A stretch of 64,000 nt of DNA from Sulfuriferula sp. (GCA_013140765.1 JABFSE010000021.1:25908-89907), one strand, 5' to 3'; positions 47,571 to 56,556 are shown, counted from the first letter of the stretch. The notes: generated by a model from the letters alone, not told the origin. Made by a program: numbers and translations.

Positions 47571-47604
47571 TGGCTATAATAGCTACTATGTCTAGTATGG
47601 ACAT
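47568..47604 (+). promoter_or_regulatory. Palindromes and -10 box before the antitoxin gene
   Basis: TAGTGGCTAT (47568-47577) mirrors ATAGCTACTA (47579-47588) with one G-T mismatch and contains TATAAT (47575-47580). ATGTC (47588-47592) mirrors GACAT (47600-47604) right after. The layout fits an autoregulated toxin-antitoxin promoter with two operator dyads. Confidence 0.6.
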
Positions 47605-47638
47605 TATGCTGGTAATGATGATGTGAAGGAGATGAAAT

Positions 47639-47944
47639 ATGAAAACGATGAGTGCGCGTGATGCAAAAAATCATTTTGGCGAGTTTTTAGACGCGATGCA
47701 GCGTGAGCCTGTGTTGATTACTAAAAACAATCGTCCTGTGGGCATGATGGTGTCGATGGCGGAGGTCGAAAATAGCTTGCTGGCTGATTTGTTTATGCAA
47801 CAAGACCCAAGCTACACGGATTGGGTGAACAGCAAAGTAAGCAAAACGATGCAAAGTTTAGATGCGGGTGAAATGCGTACTGCGCCATTAGATGAGGTGC
47901 GTGCACGTATTTATGCGCGTTTGGCTGAACAAAACAAGGCGTAA
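47639..47944 (+). CDS. Phd/YefM-family antitoxin
   Basis: A protein of 101 residues. The N-terminal DNA-binding part 'MSARDAKNHFGEFLDAMQRE' followed by 'LITKNNRPVGMMVSM' is the Phd/YefM pattern. The C-terminal tail would wrap the toxin. The ribosome site is AAGGAG, and the toxin gene starts five bases after its stop. The pair lies between mod and res. Confidence 0.93.
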   Translation: MKTMSARDAKNHFGEFLDAMQREPVLITKNNRPVGMMVSMAEVENSLLADLFMQQDPSYTDWVNSKVSKTMQSLDAGEMRTAPLDEVRARIYARLAEQNKA

Positions 47945-47949
47945 TTTGA

Positions 47950-48240
47950 ATGCGGATTGTTTTGTCAGCAGCGGCAGAGGCTGATATTGAGCATATTTTG
48001 CTGTATTACAGCGAAAAGCTAAGTTTCGATGTGGCGCAGTTGTTGGTGTCTAGCATTTTTAGCCAACTGGAGGCGTTAAGCGATTTTCCTGAGCGTATTC
48101 GCCCTAGTGAGCGCGTTTCTGGTGCAAGGGAATTGGTGCTACGGAGGATTCCCTACATTGCTTTTGTGCGACTAAATACGCAAGCCGCACACATTGAAGT
48201 GCTCAATATCGTACATACTGCGCGTAATTTTCCAGCTTGA
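47950..48240 (+). CDS. RelE/ParE-family toxin
   Basis: A protein of 96 residues with the ParE/RelE fold pattern: 'SAAAEADIEHILLYYSEK' at the start and 'ELVLRRIPYIAFVRL' then 'VLNIVHTARNFP' at the end. The second half resembles ParE toxins, which usually poison DNA gyrase; the target cannot be fixed from sequence. It directly follows the antitoxin gene and is 24 bases upstream of res. Confidence 0.92.
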   Translation: MRIVLSAAAEADIEHILLYYSEKLSFDVAQLLVSSIFSQLEALSDFPERIRPSERVSGARELVLRRIPYIAFVRLNTQAAHIEVLNIVHTARNFPA

Positions 48241-48264
48241 AAACTATACTATTGTGCTGAAAAT

Positions 48265-51129
48265 ATGAAACTCCAATTCAAAAAGCAAGATTATCAAAGT
48301 GCCGCTGTGCAAGCGGTGGTGGACGTTTTTCGTGGGCAACCGCAGGCGCAATCGCTGTTTGAAAATCCGTTACCCACCCCGCAGTTGGGCGCACAAAATC
48401 AGGCAGGGTTTGCGTTGACCGAGCATGGGGTGGCAAATTATTGCGTATTGGATGATGCACAGCTATTAAGCAACATCCAAACGGTGCAAGTGCGTTATAA
48501 CCAACAATTAGGGGGTGATACGACGCAAGATGTGCCGAATATGCCGTTATTGCCTGTTTCAACTGAGTTGGTACGCATGAACCCCGACGATGCGTTTTTT
48601 AATGTATCCATCGAAATGGAAACGGGCACGGGTAAAACCTACGTGTTTCTTTCCACTATTCACGCTTTGCACAAGGAATATGGCTTTAAGAAGTTTATTA
48701 TTGCCGTGCCGAGTGTGGCTATTCGTGAAGGTACGCTAAAAAACCTAGCTATTACCGAAGCGCATTTTTTTGAAGAGTATCAACAGCGCATAGAATTTAA
48801 GGTCTATGACAGTAAAAACTTATCCCATTTACGCCAGTTTTCGATGTCGAATAACCTGCAAGTGCTGGTGATGAGTATTGATGCCTTCACTAAAGACAAT
48901 AATGTAATCAATACACTACGTGAACAGGGTATTAAGCCGATTGAGTTTATTCAGCACACGCGCCCGATTGTAATTATTGACGAACCGCAAAATTTTGAAA
49001 CCGATATTCGACGGGCAGCCATTGCCAACTTAAACCCGCTATGCACTTTGCGTTATTCCGCCACGCATAAAAACCCGTATAACTTGTTGTATTCGCTTAA
49101 CCCTGTGCAAGCATACGATTTGGGATTGGTGAAGCAAATTGAGGTAGATGGCATTACTGTCAGTGGTGATAACAATGATGCACAGATTGAGCTAATAGGT
49201 ATTGATCAGGCCAAACGTGCGCTTAAAGCCCGTGTGCAGGTGTGGGTGGAAGGCACAACAGGCGTAAGCAAAAAGGAGGTTGCGCTGGGCTTAGGCGATG
49301 ATTTATTTGATAAGTCTAATCGCCGTGCGCAGTATGAATCAGGCTTTGTGCTGACTGAAATTCGTTATGATGATGGTGAAATTGAATTTAGCAATGGGCG
49401 CGTAGTGGTGCTGGGGCAGGGTGATAACAATACACAAGACGCGGTGATGAAGTATCAAATTGAGCGCACCGTGAAAGCGCACTTTCAGCGGCTTAAAAAA
49501 CTCAAACCTTTGGGTATTAAAGTATTAAGCCTGTTTTTTATTGACAAGGTGGCGAATTATCGCAGTTACGATGAGCAGGGTAATGCGGTGCAAGGTAAGT
49601 TCGCGCTGTGGTTTGAGGCGGCGTTTGCTAAATATGCGGCGCAATACGCGGGCTTGATAGATGCGGAGATTAGCCGTGTGCATAACGGTTATTTTTCGGG
49701 CGAAAAAACGGGTAAAGGCAAAGATAAAAAGGAGCAATGGACAGATACCAAAGGCAGTACCGCTAAGGATGATGATACTTATACGCTGATTATGAAAGAT
49801 AAAGAACGCTTGTTGAGTTTGGATGAGCCTTTGCAGTTTATCTTCTCGCATTCAGCCTTGCGCGAGGGTTGGGATAACCCGAATGTGTTTCAGATTTGCA
49901 CGTTGAATGAAACGAAATCCGAGCAGAAAAAACGTCAGGAAATTGGGCGCGGTTTGCGTTTGCCAGTCAATCAGGCGGGCGAGCGGATTACGGATAAAAA
50001 AATCAATGTGCTTACGGTGATAGCGAATGAAAGCTATGAGACGTTTTCTCGCGCCTTGCAAGCCGAAATTGAAGATGAGACGGGGGTGAAGTTTACGCAC
50101 CGTATCGCCGATGCCCGCGCTAAAGCACGGGTGCGGCTACGCCCCCATTTGTCAATTGAAGAGCAAGCTTTGTTTGATGAGCTGTGGAACAAAATTAACT
50201 ATCAAGTGCATTATTCTGTGGTTTACGATACGCAGGTGTTGGTTGATAAAGCCGTGGCGTTATTGGGTGATAGCGCAAGCTATCCCAAGGTATCAGCACC
50301 CAAACTGCACGTTACCAAGACGCAGGTTTTGTTGACGAATGAGGGCGTTGCTGGTGTGGAGGTCGGCGCGGATAGCGCACAGTATCAAGTTCAGCCATAT
50401 CCTATTCCTGATGTGTATGCGTTTATTCAAGGCAAGGTGAATGTGACGCGCAGTACTATTTTTGCGGTGTTGCAACAGTCTGGGCGTTTGGCGGAATTGC
50501 CGATTAACCCGCAGGCATTTTTGGATATGGTGGTGGATGTGTTGCGTATCGCATTACGTCATGTACTGGTCGATGGCATCGTCTATGCGCGGTCTGAACA
50601 CCAGCGTTATGATATGTCGTTATTTGATGTGAGCAGCGATAGTTATTTATCGGGTTTGTTCCCTGATCAAAGTGGGCAGTGTATGGCATTAACACACACA
50701 CCGCTGGAGGCAATTCAGGTGGATGATGAGGGTGTGGAGATGGGGGACGCATTTGCTTGCGTGCAAACAGATAGCCAAACCGAGCGTGATTTTGCTCAGG
50801 ATTGCAATATGCGTAAGGATGCTGAAGATGCGACGGTGCGGTTTTTTCTCAAATTGCCAAAACGCTTCAAAATCCCTACACCTGCAGGTAATTATGTACC
50901 CGACTGGGCAATGGTGATAGATAAAAATCAATCGGCGGCGCAACGTGTGTATTTTGTGGCAGAAACCAAATCCACGCTGGATGCGGATAGTTTGCGCGGC
51001 TTGGAAAAGTTAAGAATTTTGTATGCTGAAAAGTATTTTAAGCAGACAGAATTTAGCGCGGATAGCGTGCTTTACCGCAAGGTGACGAATATGGACGATG
51101 TGGTGCAGGCACTTACGTCTGCGGCGTAG
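48265..51129 (+). CDS. res: Type III restriction enzyme helicase/nuclease subunit (Res)
   Basis: The ATP-dependent translocating restriction subunit, 954 residues. Superfamily 2 helicase motifs: Walker A 'METGTGKTYV' near residue 118, motif II 'IIDEPQNFE' near 239, and motif VI region 'QEIGRGLRLPVN'. The C-terminal nuclease has 'PDWAMVI' and 'VAETKS', the PD-D/ExK-like core near residue 890-900. It pairs with mod upstream. The gene end overlaps the convergent moaE by 17 bases. Confidence 0.95.
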   Translation: MKLQFKKQDYQSAAVQAVVDVFRGQPQAQSLFENPLPTPQLGAQNQAGFALTEHGVANYCVLDDAQLLSNIQTVQVRYNQQLGGDTTQDVPNMPLLPVSTELVRMNPDDAFFNVSIEMETGTGKTYVFLSTIHALHKEYGFKKFIIAVPSVAIREGTLKNLAITEAHFFEEYQQRIEFKVYDSKNLSHLRQFSMSNNLQVLVMSIDAFTKDNNVINTLREQGIKPIEFIQHTRPIVIIDEPQNFETDIRRAAIANLNPLCTLRYSATHKNPYNLLYSLNPVQAYDLGLVKQIEVDGITVSGDNNDAQIELIGIDQAKRALKARVQVWVEGTTGVSKKEVALGLGDDLFDKSNRRAQYESGFVLTEIRYDDGEIEFSNGRVVVLGQGDNNTQDAVMKYQIERTVKAHFQRLKKLKPLGIKVLSLFFIDKVANYRSYDEQGNAVQGKFALWFEAAFAKYAAQYAGLIDAEISRVHNGYFSGEKTGKGKDKKEQWTDTKGSTAKDDDTYTLIMKDKERLLSLDEPLQFIFSHSALREGWDNPNVFQICTLNETKSEQKKRQEIGRGLRLPVNQAGERITDKKINVLTVIANESYETFSRALQAEIEDETGVKFTHRIADARAKARVRLRPHLSIEEQALFDELWNKINYQVHYSVVYDTQVLVDKAVALLGDSASYPKVSAPKLHVTKTQVLLTNEGVAGVEVGADSAQYQVQPYPIPDVYAFIQGKVNVTRSTIFAVLQQSGRLAELPINPQAFLDMVVDVLRIALRHVLVDGIVYARSEHQRYDMSLFDVSSDSYLSGLFPDQSGQCMALTHTPLEAIQVDDEGVEMGDAFACVQTDSQTERDFAQDCNMRKDAEDATVRFFLKLPKRFKIPTPAGNYVPDWAMVIDKNQSAAQRVYFVAETKSTLDADSLRGLEKLRILYAEKYFKQTEFSADSVLYRKVTNMDDVVQALTSAA

Positions 51130-51574
51130 CCCAGCGTTGTTGCGCTAACTCGTCGCTTTCTCGGGCATCGACCCAATGTGCGCCGTCTGGTGTATGTTCT
51201 TTTTTCCAGAATGGGGCGCGGGTTTTCAAATAATCCATGATGAACTCACAGGCGGCGAAAGCGTCGTGGCGGTGCATGGTGGCGACTGCGACGAGGACGA
51301 TTTGATCGCAAGGGGATAATTTGCCGACACGGTGAATTATCGTCACATCTATGATATGCCAGCGTTGCTGGGCTTCGGTGACAATGCCATGCAGGGATTT
51401 TTCGGTCATGGCGGGGTAGTGCTCTAGTTCCATGCTGGCAACGCTACAGTCGTGATTGATGTCGCGCACCAAGCCGACGAAACTCACCACTGCGCCTATT
51501 TGCGGCTGGTTTTCACGTAGTAAATTAACTTCAGTCGTTAAGTCAAAATCAGCCGTGGTCACTAAAATTTTCAT
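51113..51574 (-). CDS. moaE: Molybdopterin synthase large subunit
   Basis: MoaE, 153 residues, adds sulfur to precursor Z together with MoaD. The conserved pieces 'GAVVSFVGLVRD', 'HRVGKLSPCDQIVLVAV' and 'LKTRAPFWKKE', with catalytic lysines, are present. It is downstream of moaD with a three-base gap. Its 3' end overlaps the convergent res gene. Confidence 0.96.
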   Translation of the reverse strand: MKILVTTADFDLTTEVNLLRENQPQIGAVVSFVGLVRDINHDCSVASMELEHYPAMTEKSLHGIVTEAQQRWHIIDVTIIHRVGKLSPCDQIVLVAVATMHRHDAFAACEFIMDYLKTRAPFWKKEHTPDGAHWVDARESDELAQQRWATPQT

Positions 51575-51577
51575 GGG

Positions 51578-51835
51578 CTAACCCCCCGTTACAGGTGGGA
51601 AAATAGCGACTTCATCGCCGTCTGTGAGTGGCGTGGTCATGTCTGCCAGTTCTTGATTGACGGCGATACGGAAATTACCACCAGCACTGAGTGCCGTCGC
51701 CCAGATGCCGCCACGGGCGCGGAGCAGGTCTAGCAATATGGCTACCATGGCGGCACCTTCGGGTAGGTCTAGGGTTTCTGCGCTGATACCTAGTTGTTCA
51801 CGTAGTTTGGCAAAGTACAGCACTTGGATATTCAT
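51578..51835 (-). CDS. moaD: Molybdopterin synthase small subunit
   Basis: MoaD, a ubiquitin-like sulfur carrier of 85 residues ending in the required 'GG' ('FPPVTGG'). 'YFAKLREQLG' near the N-terminus is typical. It is thiocarboxylated at the C-terminus and donates sulfur in MoaE. It lies one base from moeA upstream and three bases from moaE downstream. Confidence 0.95.
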   Translation of the reverse strand: MNIQVLYFAKLREQLGISAETLDLPEGAAMVAILLDLLRARGGIWATALSAGGNFRIAVNQELADMTTPLTDGDEVAIFPPVTGG

Positions 51836-51836
51836 G

Positions 51837-53036
51837 TTAATGCAGTTCGTTAAATGGGATAAACCGTATCATATCGCCTACTGCGATGGTTTGCCCGATT
51901 TCTAAATCGACAAAGCCATTCGCCCACGTGCTGGAGGTGAGTACGCCTGAGCTTTGGTTGGGGAATAGCTGGGCTTCGAGTACGCCATCTGCGCCGATTT
52001 GTGTGCGTGCGCGGAGAAATTCTCGGCGGTCGCCTACTTTCGACCAAGCACTGGCGGCGCGGAGGCTGTAGATGGTGGGTAATATATCGACAGCCCCCAT
52101 ACGTTTGAGGATGAACGGGCGGGCGAATAAGCTGAACGTGGCAAATGCGGACACGGGATTGCCAGGTAGCCCGATAAAGTCGGCTTCGTTGATGCGTCCG
52201 TAAGCCAAGGGTTTGCCTGGTTTCATGGCGACTTTCCACAAATCTATCTGCCCTAGTTGGGCGACGGCGGCTTTGACGTGATCTTCCTCGCCCACTGAAA
52301 CGCCGCCGCTGGTAATGACGACATCGGCTAATTCGCTGGCTTGCTTGAGCGCGGTTAACGTGGCGGGCAAGGTGTCGGGGATACTGCCTAAATCTATCCA
52401 CTCACAGCCTAAGGTGGCGATTAAGCCTGCGATGGTGTAGCGGTTGGAGTTGTAGATTTTACCTGCGGGTAGCGGCGAGCCAGGTTGGACTAATTCGTCA
52501 CCTGTAGAAAAGCTGGCGATTTTTAAGCGGCGATAGACATTGAGCGTAGCACTGCCGACCGATGCGGCTAAACCTAGATGTGCGGCTGTCATGCGCGTGC
52601 CTGCTGTGAGTACGGTGTCGCCTGTGTTGATGTCTTCACCTGCACGACGGATGTTTTCACCTGTTTTAACCGCTTGTTTGATACGGATGCTGTCGCCTTC
52701 AACGATGCAGTTTTCTTGCATGATAACGGCATCGGCATCAGCGGGTATGGGTGCGCCTGTGAATATGCGTGCGGCAGTGCCTGCTTGCAAAGCCACGCCG
52801 ACTTGCCCTGCAGCGATGCGTTGGCTAACGGGTAAGCTGTTGTCAACTATACAATCAGCTGCACGTACTGCGTAGCCGTCCATTGCGCTATTGTCTAGCG
52901 GTGGCACGGTGATGTGAGCGGTGATGTCGGCGGCAAGGATGCGCCCTAGGCAGTTTTCAGTCGCGACATGCTCGGTGCGGGTAAGCGCACGGGCACGTAT
53001 GAGTAATTCGGCTAGTAGTTGGTCGGCGGTAAGCAT
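51837..53036 (-). CDS. moeA: Molybdopterin molybdenumtransferase
   Basis: MoeA, 399 residues, inserts molybdenum into molybdopterin. Motifs: 'DNSAMDGYAV' near residue 47, 'TSGGVSVGEEDHV' and 'GLPGNPVSAF' in the MPT-binding domain, and the four-domain length. It is first of moeA-moaD-moaE and follows efp, with a terminator between. These genes imply molybdoenzymes elsewhere in the genome. Confidence 0.96.
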   Translation of the reverse strand: MLTADQLLAELLIRARALTRTEHVATENCLGRILAADITAHITVPPLDNSAMDGYAVRAADCIVDNSLPVSQRIAAGQVGVALQAGTAARIFTGAPIPADADAVIMQENCIVEGDSIRIKQAVKTGENIRRAGEDINTGDTVLTAGTRMTAAHLGLAASVGSATLNVYRRLKIASFSTGDELVQPGSPLPAGKIYNSNRYTIAGLIATLGCEWIDLGSIPDTLPATLTALKQASELADVVITSGGVSVGEEDHVKAAVAQLGQIDLWKVAMKPGKPLAYGRINEADFIGLPGNPVSAFATFSLFARPFILKRMGAVDILPTIYSLRAASAWSKVGDRREFLRARTQIGADGVLEAQLFPNQSSGVLTSSTWANGFVDLEIGQTIAVGDMIRFIPFNELH

Positions 53037-53046
53037 GATGTTCCTC

Positions 53047-53074
53047 TAAAAGAAAAAGCAGCCGTAGCTGCTTT
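53047..53074 (-). terminator. Rho-independent terminator after efp
   Basis: AAAGCAGC (53055-53062) pairs with GCTGCTTT (53067-53074) around loop CGTA; on the minus strand it is followed by a T-rich run. It ends the efp transcript before moeA. Confidence 0.88.
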
Positions 53075-53097
53075 GGTCGTCTCAAATACGGCGTGTA

Positions 53098-53655
53098 TTA
53101 GTTTACGCGGCGTTTGAATTCATTGGTGCGGGTGTCGATTTCGATTTTGTCGCCGATTTCTACGAATGCGGCAACGGGGATTTCAAAGCCAGTCGCCAGA
53201 CGTGCAGGCTTTAATACTTTACCAGAGGTATCGCCACGTACTGCTGGCTCGGTGTAAATTACTTCGCGCACGACGGTGGTTGGCATTTCTACTGAAATCG
53301 CTTTGCCGTTGTAGAACATCACTTCTAATGGCATTGCGTCTTCCAGGTAGTTGAGTGAATCGCCCATGTTGTCGGCTTCGATTTCGTATTGGTTGTATTC
53401 GCCATCCATGAACACGTACATAGGATCAGCAAAATAAGAATAGGTACAATCTTTGTATTCTAATTGTACGGATTGGAATTTTTCATCGGCTTTGTAAACG
53501 GCTTCAGCGGTTTGACCCGTCAGCAAGTTTTTCATTTTCATCTTAACCACAGACGCATTGCGTCCAGATTTACTGAATTCGGCTTTTTGCACAACCATCG
53601 GGTCGTTACCAACCATAAATACATTACCTGCGCGTAGTTCTTGAGCTGTTTTCAT
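53098..53655 (-). CDS. efp: Elongation factor P (Arg32 type)
   Basis: EF-P, 185 residues, rescues ribosomes stalled at polyproline. The loop 'SKSGRNAS' puts arginine at position 32, the type rhamnosylated by EarP rather than the lysine form modified by EpmAB. Three beta-barrel domains by length. No earP gene is adjacent, although it often is in related genomes. Polyproline-rich proteins such as the zinc-ribbon protein at 6926 would be among its clients. Confidence 0.96.
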   Translation of the reverse strand: MKTAQELRAGNVFMVGNDPMVVQKAEFSKSGRNASVVKMKMKNLLTGQTAEAVYKADEKFQSVQLEYKDCTYSYFADPMYVFMDGEYNQYEIEADNMGDSLNYLEDAMPLEVMFYNGKAISVEMPTTVVREVIYTEPAVRGDTSGKVLKPARLATGFEIPVAAFVEIGDKIEIDTRTNEFKRRVN

Positions 53656-53780
53656 CTGCGATTTCCTGCTAAATAGTTAAAATAATAAACAATCTCACTA
53701 TTTTAACCGAATTTGGCAAATTTAACCAAGCTGACGTGCTGATATAATGGCTGATATTGAATATAAGGAAGAATATCATC

Positions 53781-55133
53781 ATGAATTTACGTGCGCCTGA
53801 GTTGTTATTGCCAGCGGGTAGTCTGGATAAAATGCACACCGCTTTTCGCTTTGGCGCGGATGCTGTGTATGCTGGACAGCCGCGTTATAGCTTACGCGCT
53901 CGCAATAATGAATTTCAGCTGGCGCAAATTGAGCAGGGGATAAATGAAGCGCGGGCGTTGGGGAAGAAGTTTTTTGTCGCCAGTAATCTCATGCCGCATA
54001 ACGCCAAGGTAAAAACCTACATAGCGGATATGGAGCCCATCATTGCCATGCGCCCCGACGCGCTGATTATGGCTGACCCCGGCTTAATCATGATGGTGCG
54101 CGAAAAATGGCCAGAAGTGCCTGTGCATCTATCGGTACAAGCGAATACCGTGAATTATGCTGCGGTGAAATTTTGGCAAGCACTGGGGCTGACCCGTATT
54201 ATCTTGTCACGCGAATTGTCCTTGGATGAAATCGCCGAAATACGCCAGCAATGCCCAGATATGGAGCTGGAAGTATTTGTGCATGGCGCATTGTGTATCG
54301 CTTATTCGGGACGTTGTTTGCTCTCAGGCTATTTTAACCACCGTGACCCTAATCAAGGCACGTGTACTAATTCATGCCGCTGGGATTATAAGGTCCACGA
54401 TGCGGAAGAGAATCCTACAGGCGATATTCAAAAAATCGATTTTAATTTTGGCACAGCGTTAGAGCAAGCTGAAACCAGCTTTGCCGATTGCGGCCAACAA
54501 CAACGCCACCCGTTAGCCGATAAAGTCTATTTAATCGAAGAAACCGCGCGTGTAGGGGATTTAATGCCCGTGCTAGAAGACGAACACGGCACCTATATTA
54601 TGAATTCCAAAGATTTGCGGGCAATCGAGCATGTCGCAAAATTAACCGAGATGGGCATAGATTCGTTAAAAGTAGAAGGGCGTACCAAATCTGCTTACTA
54701 CGTGGCGCGAACTGCACAGTCATACCGCCAAGCGATAGACGATGCCATGGCGAGCAAGCCGTTTGATATGAGCCTGCTGTCTACGCTGGAAGGCTTGGCG
54801 AATCGCGGTTATACCGACGGCTTTTATGAGCGTCACCACACGCAAGACTATCAAAATTACTTACGTGGTCACTCGGAATCTAATCGTAGCCAATATGTCG
54901 GCGATATTACCAATTACGACGCGCAAACAGGTATGGCGAGTATTGCTGTCAAAAATAAATTTAGCGTGGGTGATAAGCTGGAAATTATTCATCCCACGGG
55001 TAATTTCGATCTCGTCATCGCCGCCATGAGTAGTAAAAATAAACCCGTCACCGTTGCGCCAGGCACTGGGCATACCGTGCAAATTCAAGTCGGGCAAGAT
55101 TGCCGCAATGGCATGGTGGCGCGGTTTTTGTAG
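53781..55133 (+). CDS. U32-family tRNA hydroxylation protein (TrhP/YegQ-like)
   Basis: ATG 53781 is chosen because AAGGAAG stands before it; a TTG at 53757 is also in frame. The 450-residue protein begins 'RAPELLLPAGSLDKMHTAFR' and has the U32 signature 'VFVHGALCIAYSGRC', with cysteines of an Fe-S site, and 'NQGTCTNSCRW'. YegQ (TrhP) is needed for tRNA uridine-34 hydroxylation with prephenate in E. coli; it is not a proven protease. Divergent from efp. Confidence 0.92.
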   Translation: MNLRAPELLLPAGSLDKMHTAFRFGADAVYAGQPRYSLRARNNEFQLAQIEQGINEARALGKKFFVASNLMPHNAKVKTYIADMEPIIAMRPDALIMADPGLIMMVREKWPEVPVHLSVQANTVNYAAVKFWQALGLTRIILSRELSLDEIAEIRQQCPDMELEVFVHGALCIAYSGRCLLSGYFNHRDPNQGTCTNSCRWDYKVHDAEENPTGDIQKIDFNFGTALEQAETSFADCGQQQRHPLADKVYLIEETARVGDLMPVLEDEHGTYIMNSKDLRAIEHVAKLTEMGIDSLKVEGRTKSAYYVARTAQSYRQAIDDAMASKPFDMSLLSTLEGLANRGYTDGFYERHHTQDYQNYLRGHSESNRSQYVGDITNYDAQTGMASIAVKNKFSVGDKLEIIHPTGNFDLVIAAMSSKNKPVTVAPGTGHTVQIQVGQDCRNGMVARFL

Positions 55134-55213
55134 TGTTTGTTAAAATTAAATTAAATTAGATGTAGTGAAACTGCGATGGTTTTTTGCTATTCATGCTTAG
55201 TTAAGATAAAATA

Positions 55214-55226
55214 TCCCAAAATGGGA
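55214..55226 (+). promoter_or_regulatory. Dyad overlapping the higB ribosome site
   Basis: TCCCA (55214-55218) and TGGGA (55222-55226) flank AAA and run into the GGAGG ribosome-binding site of higB. The position suggests an operator or a translation-blocking hairpin for the toxin-antitoxin locus. Confidence 0.4.
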
Positions 55227-55236
55227 GGTATGCAAT

Positions 55237-55545
55237 ATGCGGGTAATTGCAAAGAGTAGCTTAGTCAAATTTTGGAGTCGACCCGAATATGCGGATTCAA
55301 AAGGCGCATTACAGAGCTGGTTGGACGAATCTAGTAAAGCGGACTGGTTGACACCGCAAGATATTAAACGACAGTATGGGAACGCCAGCATCTGTGGTAA
55401 TAATCGCGTGGTATTTAATATAGCTGGCAATAAATATCGACTGGTTGTGGAAATGCAGTACCGTGCTGGGATAGTGTGGGTAAAGTTTATCGGAACGCAT
55501 GCGCATTACAATCAAATCAATGTGGAGAACGTCAATGAATATTAA
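55237..55545 (+). CDS. higB: HigB-family toxin (mRNA interferase type)
   Basis: A protein of 102 residues. The sequence follows HigB: 'AKSSLVKFWSRPEYADSKGAL', 'WLTPQDIKRQYGNASI', 'NNRVVFNIAGNKYRLVV' and 'IVWVKFIGTHAHYNQI' (parts). HigB cleaves mRNA on the ribosome. The frame is intact, with GGAGG upstream of ATG. The antitoxin gene overlaps its end by 11 bases but is broken. Confidence 0.93.
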   Translation: MRVIAKSSLVKFWSRPEYADSKGALQSWLDESSKADWLTPQDIKRQYGNASICGNNRVVFNIAGNKYRLVVEMQYRAGIVWVKFIGTHAHYNQINVENVNEY

Positions 55546-55891
55546 ACCAATCCGAAATGATGATGATCTGCAGGCTGCATTTAAGCGTCTAGAGGTAATC
55601 TATCAGGCGCAAGAGGGGACGCAGGATGCCGATGAGATGGAGATACTAGTGACGTTAATCGGCGTGTATGAGAACAAACATTACCCGATGGGTGCGATTG
55701 ATCCAGTTGAAGCCATTAAATTCAGAATGGAACAGTAAGGGCTAACTAAAAAAGATATTGAGCCTTTTATTGGTACGAGTGGTCGGGTTTCAGAAGTGCT
55801 AAACCATAAGCGTCCACTCAGTTTGAAAATGGTAAAACGCTTGCATGAAGGCTTGCATATACCGTATGAAAGCTTGTTGGCATCTGTATAG
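55535..55891 (+). pseudogene. higA: higA antitoxin interrupted by an in-frame TAA
   Basis: The N-terminal frame (55535-55735) reads a HigA start ('NIKPIRNDDDLQAAFKRLEV') through 'PVEAIKFRMEQ'. A TAA follows at 55736-55738. The same frame continues for 50 codons to TAG at 55889 with exactly the missing half: 'GLTKKDIEPFIGTSGRVSEV', 'LNHKRPLSLKMVKRLHEGLH', the HigA helix-turn-helix. One base change (for example AAA to TAA) would explain it. As read, only 67 residues are made, without the DNA-binding domain. Sequencing error is possible. The truncated protein may still bind HigB. Confidence 0.9.
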
Positions 55892-55984
55892 GTTGATCAG
55901 CTGAGTGAAAGTTTTACACTAACTGATGGGGTTCGTTAAAAATAAACCTATTGTTTGTCGATTAAGCGGTTAATACATCGTCGT

Positions 55985-56024
55985 GTCATATAGACGCGAT
56001 ATTTTTCATGTCTATATGACTTTT
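55985..56024 (+). terminator. Hairpin after the higBA locus
   Basis: GTCATATAGAC (55985-55995) pairs perfectly with GTCTATATGAC (56010-56020) around a 14-base loop, followed by TTTT. It lies between the broken higA and the GyrI-like gene. The AT-rich stem makes it a moderate terminator; an operator role for the next gene is possible. Confidence 0.65.
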
Positions 56025-56046
56025 AATCTAAATAGGCGCAATAGCG

Positions 56047-56556
56047 ATGTCAGATATAACCCCCATCCCCGCACATAGTCAATCACACAGTATGATAACC
56101 GCGCCATATATCACCGAAAGTGTGGCACAGTTGACGGCAGTGATACATTTGGACATTGCACGTAGTGAGATGCAACAAGTATTTCCGCTGGCGGTAAATG
56201 AGCTGTTATCGGTGTTGTCAGCGCAATCTATTGTGCCGCAAGGTTCGGCATTTGCGCATCATTTGGTGATGACACCAGAGCGTTTTAATTTTGAGCTGGG
56301 GTTTTTTATTAACACGCATGTGCAGGCTAGTGGACGCGTGCAAGCGGGGCAACTCCCTGCGGTAAAAGTTGTGCGTAGCGTTTATCAGGGTGATTATGAT
56401 GGACTACATGCGGCTTGGGGTGAGTTGATGGCGTGGATGGATGCGAACGGGCATACGCCAGCGGCAGATTTGTGGGAGTGGTATCAAATCGGCCCGCATA
56501 TCAGTGCGAACCCTGCTGACTGGCAGACTGAGCTGAATCGTCCAATTGTCGATTGA
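56047..56556 (+). CDS. GyrI-like small-molecule-binding domain protein
   Basis: A protein of 169 residues without a DNA-binding domain. It matches the AraC effector-binding / GyrI-like fold: 'KVVRSVYQGDYDGLHAAWGE' followed by 'LMAWMDANGHTPAADLWEWY' and a final 'NPADWQTEL' (parts). Stand-alone members bind small hydrophobic ligands or inhibit gyrase. The ligand is unknown. It ends 60 bases before mltF. Confidence 0.85.
   Translation: MSDITPIPAHSQSHSMITAPYITESVAQLTAVIHLDIARSEMQQVFPLAVNELLSVLSAQSIVPQGSAFAHHLVMTPERFNFELGFFINTHVQASGRVQAGQLPAVKVVRSVYQGDYDGLHAAWGELMAWMDANGHTPAADLWEWYQIGPHISANPADWQTELNRPIVD

Noticed and set aside
55736..55738. Translational recoding at the higA TAA
   Set aside because: No selenocysteine-like element or readthrough context is visible, and TAA is the least likely stop to be recoded; a point mutation is simpler.
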